16,946 nt of DNA from JBOFFC01 sp051648405 (GTDB lineage Bacteria; Planctomycetota; Planctomycetia; Pirellulales; Lacipirellulaceae), in assembly GCA_051648405.1 (NCBI GenBank), contig JBOFFC010000149.1, forward strand, positions 1-16,946, given 5' to 3'. The notes below the pieces were generated by a model. The model was not told the origin of the DNA, made no database searches, and was given only the letters and a program-made list of their open reading frames with translations. Position numbers and translations under genes: made by a program. Positions 1 to 7,054 of the stretch are shown piece after piece. Each line of letters starts with the position of its first letter. Position 1 is the first letter of the stretch.

Positions 1-613
1 TCTCGCACAGGCCCCCTTCGCTGAGGGTCATCTGCAGGTGTGAGCTGAACACGTCGCGGACCTGCGACAGGGTCACGCCGGCGCCGTAGTGGAGCCACGC
101 GCTGTAGCAGAGCGTGCGGACCCCCAGCTGGCACTTGGGCAGGGCGTCGGGGACGCGCGGCTCGACGCGTTTCTGGCACTTGCCGCACCAGTCGCGGTGG
201 ATCGTGTGCTCGGTGGCGACGGGCTTCAGGTCGTCGGCCAGGTCCTCGGTGTAACGCGTGCGCGTGTCGCCCGTCCGCTTGAGCTTGCCCCCGCAGTCGG
301 GGCAGCAGGGCGCCCGGTGGGTCTTCCGCTGGTCGATCCGCGTCGGCTTGCTGCGACGCTTGCCTTTGTGGCCCGGCTTGGCCCCGCGGGGACCGGCGGG
401 CTCCTTCTCGGCCGAGGGCTTCTCATAAGGCGGCGTCGCCGAAGGAGGGGCGTGCGGCTACACGGCCGCCGCGGCCAGCGCCAGCAGCACGAACGTCACG
501 GCGTCTTCGCCTTCGCGGTAAAGACGCGACGCGTCCGCCTCGGAGAACGCCCCCCGGCGGATCGACTCCACGATCCTCCGCAACTCATTCGCTTCGCTCG
601 AAATGTCGGCCAT
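1..613 (-). pseudogene. IS66-family transposase, 5' part with premature stop
   Basis: Read leftwards from an ATG at 611-613, the frame gives MADISSEANELRRIVESIRR and then ALAAAAV before a TAG (plus-strand cta, 458-460), so the first piece is 51 residues. The same frame then continues openly to the left edge with PHAPPSATPPYEKPS, a basic linker, a zinc-finger-like segment (CCPDCGG, then WCGKC about 40 residues later) and the start of the IS66 transposase core (LHYGAGVTLSQVRDVF). This order is the N-terminal architecture of IS66 transposases. The stop falls where a coiled-coil linker normally sits, so a small deletion or nonsense change probably killed it; a downstream restart cannot be excluded. 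It differs in sequence from the tnpC relic at 8429-9966, so the two come from different IS66 lineages. Confidence 0.8.
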
Positions 614-675
614 GCCAAAGGCATAACCGGCTTCCCCTCGGGGCGCTAGCCCACTTCAGATGGGTGAGGGGTTAC
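1..675 (-). mobile_element. IS66-family element, right-end fragment
   Basis: The transposase start lies at 613 and the rest of the element runs off the left edge. No tnpA or tnpB relic lies upstream of the transposase start, which suggests the IS66 subgroup that carries only the large transposase (ISBst12-like); this is inference. IS66 ends commonly begin GTAA, and on the minus strand a GTAACCCCTCACC string starts at 675, so I place the tentative right end there. The left end is outside the window, so neither the terminal repeat nor an 8-bp target duplication can be confirmed. Confidence 0.5.
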
Positions 676-791
676 GCTGCCTGATCCCTTATGGCGAGTT
701 CTTCAGGCGAGGCTGCTTCTTCCTACTCGTTGATAATCTCGCGGGCGAACCCGCGCTGGCTGCCTTCAAGGCGACCAAGGCTCGCATTCAC

Positions 792-805
792 GGGCTGGAA
801 AGCCC
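792..805 (-). terminator. Possible terminator hairpin after the beta-helix gene
   Basis: A 5-bp stem GGGCT/AGCCC with a GGAA loop (plus-strand reading) sits 12 bases beyond the stop codon of the leftward gene ending at 818. There is no clear T-run after it, so intrinsic termination is uncertain. Confidence 0.25.
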
Positions 806-817
806 TTCCATGCTCGC

Positions 818-1819
818 TCACTCGTCGAGCGTCGTATAGTTCGCATCGATCTCTACTCGTCCAGCGACGGAAACGGATCTACCGTTTCCCGCGAAGGTAT
901 TCCCGCGAATGACGACTGGTTCGGGGATCTCCGCCGCGGAGTAGTCCTCGACCGTGTTCGCGTCGGCCATGAAGCCGATGCCGGCCATCTTGTTGCGGTA
1001 GAGCACGTTACCGAGGACCTCGATGCGTCGGTCGGATACGCCGGGGTAGTCGATCACCTGCACGCCGTCTTCCCGATTGCCGGCGATCACGTTGTCGCGC
1101 AGCACGATCGTGAGCGTCTCTCCGCGGTAGGGGTGCAGCCGGATCTCGACGCCGTCGTCGCCGTTGTCGAGCATCCGGTTGCGCTCGACGAGCGCCGAAC
1201 TCTCGTCGTCGAGGTCCACGGCGTCGTCCTCGTTGCCGAAGAACAGGTTGTCGCGGCAGACGCCCCCACCCCCTTCGTAGTCGATCGCATCGACGTTTCC
1301 GCTCAGGACGCAGTCGCGGATCGTGATCCGGGCGCGGCAAGCGACGCCGTCGTCCCCGCCACGGATCACGAGGTTCGCGATCTCGCTGCCGGCGGCGGTC
1401 CGATCGACGTCGATCACGGCCGATCGGCGCCCGTCGAGGTGCTCGTTGTCGTCGGCGTCGTCCCCCGGCGGGCCGTCGTCGGGCGAACCGGGTGGCGCCC
1501 CTCCATCGAGAATCGCCCCCTCGGCGCCGGCGGGCGCGTCCCCCAGCAGTCGCACTCGCTTGCCGGCGACGGCCACCGATTCGGAGTAGACGCCCGGAGC
1601 GACGAGCACCGTGTCACTGGAGTTCGCGGCATCGACCGCGGCCTGGACGGTGGTGAACTCGCCCGGCACGCGCAGCGTGGCGCCGGTCCATCCGACCGAC
1701 GTAACGAAGTCACGGGCTCTCACCGGGGACGTCTCGACGCCGGTCGCGACCGTCGCGACGGCACAGCTCGCGATCGCCGCGTAGCACGTCGTGCGGAACG
1801 TTCTCGTGTGATTGGACAT
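818..1819 (-). CDS. Secreted right-handed parallel beta-helix protein
   Basis: 333 residues from the ATG at 1817-1819. I chose this start because a signal-peptide-like stretch follows at once (TCYAAIASCAVATVATG, cleavage near VRA at 33-35); a frame extension to 1903 adds only basic residues. Residues 55-80 (FTTVQAAVDAANSSDTVLVA, then PGVYSESV) are the usual opening of pectin-lyase-like beta-helix proteins. Six ladder-like turns follow from about 168 to 318, each with the form R-D/G-N-x3-x-G/D-N-x2-D-G-V (for example RDNLFFGNEDDAVDL and RDNVIAGNREDGVQV), typical of parallel beta-helix repeats. An Asp/Pro-rich insert lies at 111-128. No PEP-CTERM tail or catalytic site is recognisable, so carbohydrate binding or lyase activity is only a family possibility. 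It diverges from the PEP-CTERM gene at 2099; the upstream AAGGGCGG is a weak ribosome site. Confidence 0.8.
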   Translation of the reverse strand: MSNHTRTFRTTCYAAIASCAVATVATGVETSPVRARDFVTSVGWTGATLRVPGEFTTVQAAVDAANSSDTVLVAPGVYSESVAVAGKRVRLLGDAPAGAEGAILDGGAPPGSPDDGPPGDDADDNEHLDGRRSAVIDVDRTAAGSEIANLVIRGGDDGVACRARITIRDCVLSGNVDAIDYEGGGGVCRDNLFFGNEDDAVDLDDESSALVERNRMLDNGDDGVEIRLHPYRGETLTIVLRDNVIAGNREDGVQVIDYPGVSDRRIEVLGNVLYRNKMAGIGFMADANTVEDYSAAEIPEPVVIRGNTFAGNGRSVSVAGRVEIDANYTTLDE

Positions 1820-2098
1820 CGTGTGGTGGGCCGCCCTTGTAGAAGTGCGCTCGTGTCGAGCCGAACGACCGCAAACCGTACCGATGGACCGCACTGACGA
1901 CAAGCGGCAGCGCCAACACGAGCGCGCTTTGACGCCCTGCGCACTGCAAGTTTGCGCCGCGTGAAGGCCGGATGAAGGTTTGGTGAATCACCGGCGCTCG
2001 TTGTTGCGGTCTGGGGAGATGCCGGTAGGGTCTGGTGACTCCCCGTCCACCGCGGTTGCCGCGGTCCTCCCTCCGGAAGCTCAGGCAAGAGGAACACC
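1820..2098. promoter_or_regulatory. Divergent intergenic region with dyads
   Basis: 279 bases separate the leftward beta-helix gene from the rightward PEP-CTERM gene, so both promoters should lie here. Visible structure: an 11-base palindrome GGTGAATCACC at 1982-1992, enclosed by GCCGG...CCGGC; a GGGGAG...CTCCCC dyad within about 2015-2044, holding two GTCTGG copies; and a perfect 7-bp stem ACCGCGG-TTG-CCGCGGT at 2049-2065, about 34 bases before the ATG at 2099. The ribosome site for that gene is AAGAGGAA just before the start. I see no convincing -35/-10 or sigma-54 box. Confidence 0.4.
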
Positions 2099-3205
2099 AT
2101 GCGTTTGACCCACGCCTTCGCTGCGTATCGATTCGCTGCCGCCTCCGTCTGCGGCTTGGCCCTGTCCGTCGTCGGCGGTGAAGTGGGCGCTCAGTCGCTC
2201 ATCTTCCAGGACGGCCGGAACGGGTACGACAGCACGATCGACACCGAGTTCCGCGCGGCAAACCCGACCGATCCGCAGGGCGAAAAGGAGTTTCTGTCGA
2301 TCGACGAGTTCGACGGCGGCTTCCAAACGCAAGGCGCTATCCGCTTCGGCAACGTCTTCGGCGGCCAGTTCGGGGTCCCGAATGGAGTCGATATCCTTTT
2401 CGCAGAGCTCGAGTTTTACGCCACCAGCGCGACCGACGCGGCGGCGGTGATCGGCTTCAACCGCGTGCTGGGCCCCGACGCGAACCGGGCTGCCGGGTCG
2501 GGCCCCTGGAACAACGACGACACGTGGTTCTCGCTTGGCGGCGACTTGATCCCCGACGGGGCCGGCCTGCTCGATGGGGACCCGATCGTCCAGGACGGCG
2601 TTGAGTCGAGCGTAAACCCCGACTCGGTCCTTCCCGCGTCGTTCAACACCGTGGGCAACGGGCGCGTGCGGATCGACGTGACGTCGTCGGTCGAAGCGTG
2701 GGCGGCGGTAGGCAACGCCGCCGGCTCGAACGCGGCCAACCTCGGTTGGGCGATCAACAACTCCACCGGCAACGGCTGGGACGTCCTGTCTGCCGAGTAC
2801 GGAACGCTCGACCCCGTCGCTTCCCAAAACGCCGTCAACACCCGCATCACCAACGGCCTGTTGCCGGCCGGTTCGACGTTTATCGACGTCCGCCCCAAGT
2901 TGACGGTGGTCTACGCCGGAGCGGCGGGGCAAGGCGACCTCGACCAGAACGGCGTCGTGAACCTCGCGGACTATGGCTTGCTGCTCACCAACATGGCGGT
3001 CGAGTTGAACGGCCCGATCGCGTCGGGGGCGACCGGCGACCTGGACTTCGACCGCGACGTCGATCTGACCGACTTCAACATCTTCAAGAACGTCTACCCG
3101 GGTGGCGCCAGTGGGTTGGCGGCCGCGCTGGCCGTTCCCGAGCCGGGGACCGTGTTGCTGGCTGCGATTGCTGCGAGCGGCGTGTTCGTGAGTCGGCGCC
3201 GGTGA
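2099..3205 (+). CDS. PEP-CTERM protein with DNRLRE-like and dockerin-like domains
   Basis: 368 residues. A signal peptide covers about 1-31 (cleavage near VGAQ). Residues 33-272 resemble a DNRLRE domain, a beta-sandwich common in planctomycete surface proteins: it opens with SLIFQDGRNGYDSTIDTEFR, has a central NNDDTWFSLGG, then RIDVTSSVEAWA and GWAINNSTGNGWD, and closes with DVRPKLTVVY. Residues 279-335 hold two EF-hand-like Ca-binding loops of dockerin type (GDLDQNGVVNLADYG and GDLDFDRDVDLTDFN). The last 23 residues are a PEP-CTERM sorting tail: VPEPGT, a hydrophobic stretch, then SRRR. The expected fate is export by Sec and processing by an exosortase not encoded here. AAGAGGAA lies about 7 bases before the ATG. 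It is the first gene of the rightward series; the binding partner of the dockerin-like part is unknown. Confidence 0.9.
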   Translation: MRLTHAFAAYRFAAASVCGLALSVVGGEVGAQSLIFQDGRNGYDSTIDTEFRAANPTDPQGEKEFLSIDEFDGGFQTQGAIRFGNVFGGQFGVPNGVDILFAELEFYATSATDAAAVIGFNRVLGPDANRAAGSGPWNNDDTWFSLGGDLIPDGAGLLDGDPIVQDGVESSVNPDSVLPASFNTVGNGRVRIDVTSSVEAWAAVGNAAGSNAANLGWAINNSTGNGWDVLSAEYGTLDPVASQNAVNTRITNGLLPAGSTFIDVRPKLTVVYAGAAGQGDLDQNGVVNLADYGLLLTNMAVELNGPIASGATGDLDFDRDVDLTDFNIFKNVYPGGASGLAAALAVPEPGTVLLAAIAASGVFVSRRR

Positions 3206-3211
3206 GCCGGC

Positions 3212-3231
3212 GGCCGGCCCCTCGTCCGGCC
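3212..3231 (+). terminator. Hairpin after the first PEP-CTERM gene
   Basis: A GGCCGG/CCGGCC stem with an 8-base loop begins 6 bases past the stop codon at 3205. No T-run follows, so it may be an mRNA 3'-end or attenuating structure rather than a full terminator. Confidence 0.2.
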
Positions 3232-3290
3232 CGCTCGACCGCTTTCGTCGTCCCCTCACCGTACTCCCGCATCAGCCAAGGAACCACACC

Positions 3291-4370
3291 ATGCGACTCA
3301 CGAAGCAACTCCTGTGCGCCTGGGCGGCCGTCGCCGGCTGGGCGTGCCCGTCCGTCGGCCTAGCCGACCAACCCTTCTCGATCGTCGTTGATCCGCGGAC
3401 CGGCGCCACGTCGCTCCGCAACGACGGCACGACCACGATCGCGATCGACGGCTACCTGCTGCGATCCGCCTCGTCGCAGACCAACCCGGCCGCGCTCAAC
3501 GTGGCGGGTTGGGACAACATCGGCGGGGCCTTCGCCTCGACGGCGACGGGGGCCAACCGGATCGGCGAAACAAACCTCAGCGGCTCGCTCTCCGTGGGGC
3601 CGGGCGCAACGGTCTCGATCGGCTCGGCTTACACGCCGTTCGCGCCGACCGCTGTAGGTCAACCCGAGCCGACCTTCGACTTCGCCTACAGCGTGGCCGG
3701 CGTCGGCGCCGCGGTGGGGGACGTCGAGTTCTCGCGCCGCAACACGGTGGTGCTGGTCGTGAACTCGACCACCGGCGCCGCGACGCTGCAAAACCAGTCG
3801 GCGTTCCCCGTACAACTCGACGGCTACCTGCTGACGTCGAGCGCCGGAGTGCTGAACCCCTCGGGCTGGACGACGCTGCAGTCGTCGCTCGGCGGCGGTG
3901 GGGGGTGGCAGTCGGGAGCGTCGGCGGCAAACCGGATGGTCGAAGGAAAACTCGTCGGCTCGACGCTCCTCGCCCCCAATGGCGGGTCGCTGTCGATCGG
4001 CTTGCCAATCAGCCCGTCGCTGCTGACCGACGAGACGCAACTGCGACTCGAGTACAGCGTCGCGGGGGTCGGCGAGTTGCTCGGCGGGGTGCAGTTCCTG
4101 CCGCTGCCGGTCGTCGCGGCGCCCGGCGACTACAACCGCGACGGGCGCGTCAACGCGGCCGACTACACCGTGTGGCGTGACTCGCTCGGCTCGACGTCGA
4201 ACCTCGCTGCCGACGGCAACGGCAGCGGCTCGATCGACAGTGGCGACTACACGGTCTGGGTGAGCAACTACGGAAGCGGCGCGGGTTCGGCGACCGCGGT
4301 CCCCGAGCCGGTTTCGGTCGTGCTCTTGATCTCCGCAGCAACCGCGGTAGTCGGACGCCGCCGCGCTTGA
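3291..4370 (+). CDS. PEP-CTERM protein with two copies of an unnamed module and a dockerin-like domain
   Basis: 359 residues. Signal peptide at 1-25 (cleavage near GLA-D). Residues 29-149 and 153-271 are two tandem copies of one module: each begins with a short strand and TGAxxLxN (RTGATSLRN, TTGAATLQN), then DGYLL-S-A, a W, NR-x3-E-x-L-x-GS, and ends YSVAGVG....GxVxF. The same module occurs once in each of the two rightmost minus-strand PEP-CTERM proteins. Residues 279-328 are a dockerin-like pair of Ca-binding loops (GDYNRDGRVNAADYTVW; DGNGSGSIDSGDYTVW). The tail at 337-359 is PEP-CTERM (VPEPVS, hydrophobic run, GRRRA). AAGGAA sits about 8 bases before the ATG. I do not recognise a catalytic function; a structural or adhesive surface role is inference. 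It lies 85 bases after the preceding PEP-CTERM gene and 84 bases before the pseudopilin gene. Confidence 0.88.
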   Translation: MRLTKQLLCAWAAVAGWACPSVGLADQPFSIVVDPRTGATSLRNDGTTTIAIDGYLLRSASSQTNPAALNVAGWDNIGGAFASTATGANRIGETNLSGSLSVGPGATVSIGSAYTPFAPTAVGQPEPTFDFAYSVAGVGAAVGDVEFSRRNTVVLVVNSTTGAATLQNQSAFPVQLDGYLLTSSAGVLNPSGWTTLQSSLGGGGGWQSGASAANRMVEGKLVGSTLLAPNGGSLSIGLPISPSLLTDETQLRLEYSVAGVGELLGGVQFLPLPVVAAPGDYNRDGRVNAADYTVWRDSLGSTSNLAADGNGSGSIDSGDYTVWVSNYGSGAGSATAVPEPVSVVLLISAATAVVGRRRA

Positions 4371-4454
4371 GCTAGCAACGAGTTGGCCGCGACTTGGCCG
4401 GGGGGCATTTCGCCCTTCGGGACTCGTCGGGGTTGGACCAAGAGGAACTACGGG

Positions 4455-5585
4455 ATGTTCACCGGACGGAATCGACGGGCTGCGAAACGGACCGGCTTCA
4501 CGCTTGTGGAGCTGCTGGTTGTGATCGCGATCATTGGGATCCTGATCGCGCTGCTGCTTCCGGCCGTGCAGGCGGCGCGCGAGGCGGCTCGGCGGAGCCA
4601 GTGCCAGACGAACTTGAAGAACGATGCGCTCGCGGTGATCAACTTCGCGGACGTGGAGAAGCGCTACCCCGTCGGCGTCACTGGGGGCGATCCGAGCAAA
4701 CTCCCGCCGGGGGCTCCCGGGGTGGGGATGTGCGACAAGGGGTTCGGGTGGGTCGTGTGGATCCTCCCGTACCTAGAGGAGCAGCCGCTCTACGATCGAG
4801 TTTTCGACAAGACGGGTCTCCCGCTGGGGCCGGGCGACGTGTTCCCGTTTCCCAACATCCTCCAGTCGGGCCCTCTGATAATCAACGAGCCCGTCTGGCG
4901 CGGTGGCGACCGCAAGCTGGCGACGTTCCGCTGCCCGTCGTCGGACCTCGCGGACTTCGCCGAAGGGTATACCAACAACCGCTGGGTCAATGGCTACGCG
5001 ACCAGCGACTACAAAGGGAGCAACGGGATCGCCGACGGCGGCATCTTCCAGCACTTGTGCGACAACGCGAACGCCCGCGCAGCTCTGCTGGGAATCGACC
5101 AACCCGAGGCGCAGGGAGAAGGCTTTGTTGGCCCCAAGGTGGTATCGATCATCCGGCCATCGAAGGTGACCGACGGGCTCAGCAATACCCTCCTGATCGG
5201 CGAGTCGTCCTATTACCGACGGACGATGCAGGGAGGCGTAGGGCACCCCGAGCACTGGCCTACCTGGATGGGGGGCCTCATCAGCGACGAATCAACCCTG
5301 TTTAAGACGGGCGAGACGAATACCCAGGGCAAGGCTACCTCGCCGATCAACTGCAACATCCCCCAATCGATCAACTCGTTTGACTTCGGCACCCGCGCGG
5401 GTGAGAGCATCCTCAACACCACCGGCGGCCCGACCGACGACGACTGTGCGTTCAGCTTTCACGCCGGGGGGGCGATGTTCGCTCTTTGCGACGGCTCGGT
5501 CCACTTCATTCTCGACACCATCGACAACCAGGTTTATCGCAACCTCGGCAGCCGCAACGACGGGAACGTCGTCGGTGAGTTCTGA
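4455..5585 (+). CDS. DUF1559 domain protein with prepilin-type N-terminus
   Basis: 376 residues from the ATG at 4455, chosen because AAGAGGAA lies 8 bases upstream and it leaves the usual short basic leader; a TTG start at 4383 would add 24 residues without support. The leader ends RTG at 12-14 and is followed by FTLVELLVVIAIIGIL with Glu at position +5, the signature cut and methylated by prepilin peptidase. The hydrophobic helix ends with LLLPAVQAAREAARR, and the DUF1559 body follows (CQTNLKN, ALAVINF, GFGWVVWILPYLEE, YKGSNGIADGG, KVTDGLSNTLLIGES). It closes with the conserved FHAGGAMFALCDGSVHFI. Planctomycetes carry many such proteins; they are thought to be pseudopilins or surface fibre subunits, and their role is not established. 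Position between PEP-CTERM genes suggests a shared cell-surface setting. Confidence 0.93.
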   Translation: MFTGRNRRAAKRTGFTLVELLVVIAIIGILIALLLPAVQAAREAARRSQCQTNLKNDALAVINFADVEKRYPVGVTGGDPSKLPPGAPGVGMCDKGFGWVVWILPYLEEQPLYDRVFDKTGLPLGPGDVFPFPNILQSGPLIINEPVWRGGDRKLATFRCPSSDLADFAEGYTNNRWVNGYATSDYKGSNGIADGGIFQHLCDNANARAALLGIDQPEAQGEGFVGPKVVSIIRPSKVTDGLSNTLLIGESSYYRRTMQGGVGHPEHWPTWMGGLISDESTLFKTGETNTQGKATSPINCNIPQSINSFDFGTRAGESILNTTGGPTDDDCAFSFHAGGAMFALCDGSVHFILDTIDNQVYRNLGSRNDGNVVGEF

Positions 5586-5592
5586 GCCGCAA

Positions 5593-5607
5593 CGGGCCCT
5601 CGGCCCG
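5593..5607 (+). terminator. Possible terminator hairpin after the DUF1559 gene
   Basis: A 6-bp stem CGGGCC/GGCCCG with a 3-base loop starts 7 bases after the stop at 5585 and is followed only by GCGAGTTTCG, so the T-run is short. It may partly end or stabilise the upstream transcript. Confidence 0.3.
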
Positions 5608-5666
5608 CGAGTTTCGACAACACACCCGCTTGATTCGCACCGCACCCCGCACCCGAGGTAGAGCTA

Positions 5667-6968
5667 ATGACCCGCTCAAATCTGTCCTTCTTCTTCGCCC
5701 TGGGGGTGCTCGCGTTCGCGACGGGCGCGTCGGCCCAGGTGATCTTCGACAACGGCGCCGCCAATACGCTGAGCGCCGCAACGAGCGCCGCCCCGCTGCA
5801 AGCGGTCGAGCTGCGTGACGGCCCCGGCGGTGCGGTAACCTCGCTCGACGTGGTCGCCGGCGCCGCGATCGGCACGACCGGTGGCGGCACGATCTCCGGC
5901 GCCGGCTCAGAGCTCGCCGGCTCCAACGCTGTGAGCGCCCGCGTCCGCGGCTCGTCGGTCCTCAACGTCTCGGGTGGCGCCCGCGCGACGGGCGACCTCT
6001 ATGCGACCGACAGCTCGGTGGTGACGCTGTCGGTGCTGGGCTTCGACGACGCCCTCCTCGACATGAACGCGCGCCTCAACCTGCTACCCGGCGGACGAAT
6101 CGATGACGACATCGTTCTCCTCGGGAACGCCCACCTGCAGATGAGCGGCGGCCGGATGGACGACGAGGTCGAGATCCGCCAGAACGCGACGGCGAACATC
6201 TCGGGGGGGCTGATCGACGACGACCTTGTGGTCGTCGATAACGCGGTCGTGACGATCTCGGACGTCACGATCACCGACGACATCGAGGCCTCGGGAAACT
6301 CGACCACTACGATCACCGGCGGCACGTTCGGCGGCGTCGGGGCGGGGGGGAACGCGGTGGTGATCGTCGGTGGAGGCCTAGTCCGTCAGGGCCTGAGCAC
6401 CGCCCAGGGGGGCACGGTCAAGTTCACCGGCGGAACGCTCGCCTCTTTCGACGGCGACGAAGTCGTGGCCGCCCTTAACGGTCGGGTCGAGTTCCTCGGC
6501 GGCACGGCGACGACGATCGACGCCCTCGCGCAGAATAGCGGCCAACTGCGTGTCGCCGGCGGGACGACCTCGACGCTCAACGTCCGCTCGCTCGCCGGCG
6601 CCGTGCGGATTGACGGCGGCGTTGGCGGCGTCCTCGACGTGAACGCCGAGCTGAACAGCCGCGTCGATATCTTCGGCGGCGACTACGCGTCCGGCGACCT
6701 CGAAGCGCTCAGCGGATCGGTGATCACCCTCTTTGGCCCGTCGTTCCTTGTCAACGGGCAGAGCATCGGCTTCGGCGTCGTGCCGTTCGTAGCCGGGAGC
6801 ATCAGCGGTCGGCTCGCCGACGGGAACGACTTCAGCTACACCTTCCGCCGCCAGTTCTCCCCGGTGGCGTCGGCCGGCACGGTCCGACTGGTGTTCGAGA
6901 TCCCCGAGCCGACTTCGGCTATCTTGCTGGCCAGCGGCGCGCTCGCGGCCCGTCGCCGCCGCGGCTGA
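5667..6968 (+). CDS. PEP-CTERM protein with a beta-solenoid repeat region
   Basis: 433 residues with a signal peptide at 1-23 (cleavage GASA-Q). From about 100 to 340 the protein is built of short repeats with Gly-Gly at 142, 161, 180, 218, 236, 255, 278, 298 and 337, mostly 18-20 residues apart (one 23, with one degenerate turn near 199). A typical unit is MSGGRMDDEVEIRQNA, then ISGGLIDDDLVVVDNA. This period and the alternating hydrophobic pattern fit a single-turn-per-repeat beta-solenoid. Residues 352-410 form a closing segment (FVAGSISGRLADGNDFSY and following). The tail is PEP-CTERM (EIPEPTS, hydrophobic run, RRRRG), and no dockerin-like part is present, unlike the other PEP-CTERM proteins here. 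GAGGTAGAG lies just before the ATG. No enzyme motif is visible; a structural or adhesive surface role is the likeliest reading. Confidence 0.88.
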   Translation: MTRSNLSFFFALGVLAFATGASAQVIFDNGAANTLSAATSAAPLQAVELRDGPGGAVTSLDVVAGAAIGTTGGGTISGAGSELAGSNAVSARVRGSSVLNVSGGARATGDLYATDSSVVTLSVLGFDDALLDMNARLNLLPGGRIDDDIVLLGNAHLQMSGGRMDDEVEIRQNATANISGGLIDDDLVVVDNAVVTISDVTITDDIEASGNSTTTITGGTFGGVGAGGNAVVIVGGGLVRQGLSTAQGGTVKFTGGTLASFDGDEVVAALNGRVEFLGGTATTIDALAQNSGQLRVAGGTTSTLNVRSLAGAVRIDGGVGGVLDVNAELNSRVDIFGGDYASGDLEALSGSVITLFGPSFLVNGQSIGFGVVPFVAGSISGRLADGNDFSYTFRRQFSPVASAGTVRLVFEIPEPTSAILLASGALAARRRRG

Positions 6969-7004
6969 GCCGATCCTGCAAGTTCCGCAACGACAACACC
7001 ACAA

Positions 7005-7031
7005 GACACCGGTGCAACCCGCGCGGGTGTC
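7005..7031 (+). promoter_or_regulatory. Palindrome upstream of the phosphatase gene
   Basis: A perfect 12-base palindrome ACCCGCGCGGGT at 7017-7028 overlaps a GACACC...GGTGTC dyad (7005-7010 and 7026-7031), ending 23 bases before the phosphatase ATG. It could be an operator or a leader hairpin; no known regulator site is recognised. Confidence 0.25.
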
Positions 7032-7054
7032 TCGACTACTGAACGAGAGAGACG

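Noticed and set aside
89..649. 186-residue open frame on the plus strand
   Set aside because: It is the complement of the IS66 transposase reading on the minus strand, which shows real family motifs; the plus product is low-complexity Arg/Ala/Val-rich.
676..840. Open plus frames between the IS66 fragment and the beta-helix gene, including LIPYGEFFRRGCFFLLVDN in a frame without a start
   Set aside because: No start with a ribosome site in the better frame, no recognisable family, and the end overlaps the beta-helix coding region. It may be a scrap of a lost gene, but I cannot support it.
1133..1897. 254-residue plus frame opposite the beta-helix gene
   Set aside because: Shadow of the minus gene in GC-rich DNA; no domain, start site or signal.
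2081..3259. 392-residue minus frame opposite the first PEP-CTERM gene
   Set aside because: Longer than the real gene but Arg/Val/Asp-rich without any domain, while the plus frame has signal peptide, DNRLRE-like, dockerin-like and PEP-CTERM parts.
4383..4454. TTG start extending the DUF1559 protein by 24 residues
   Set aside because: ATG at 4455 has a good ribosome site and gives the usual short prepilin leader.
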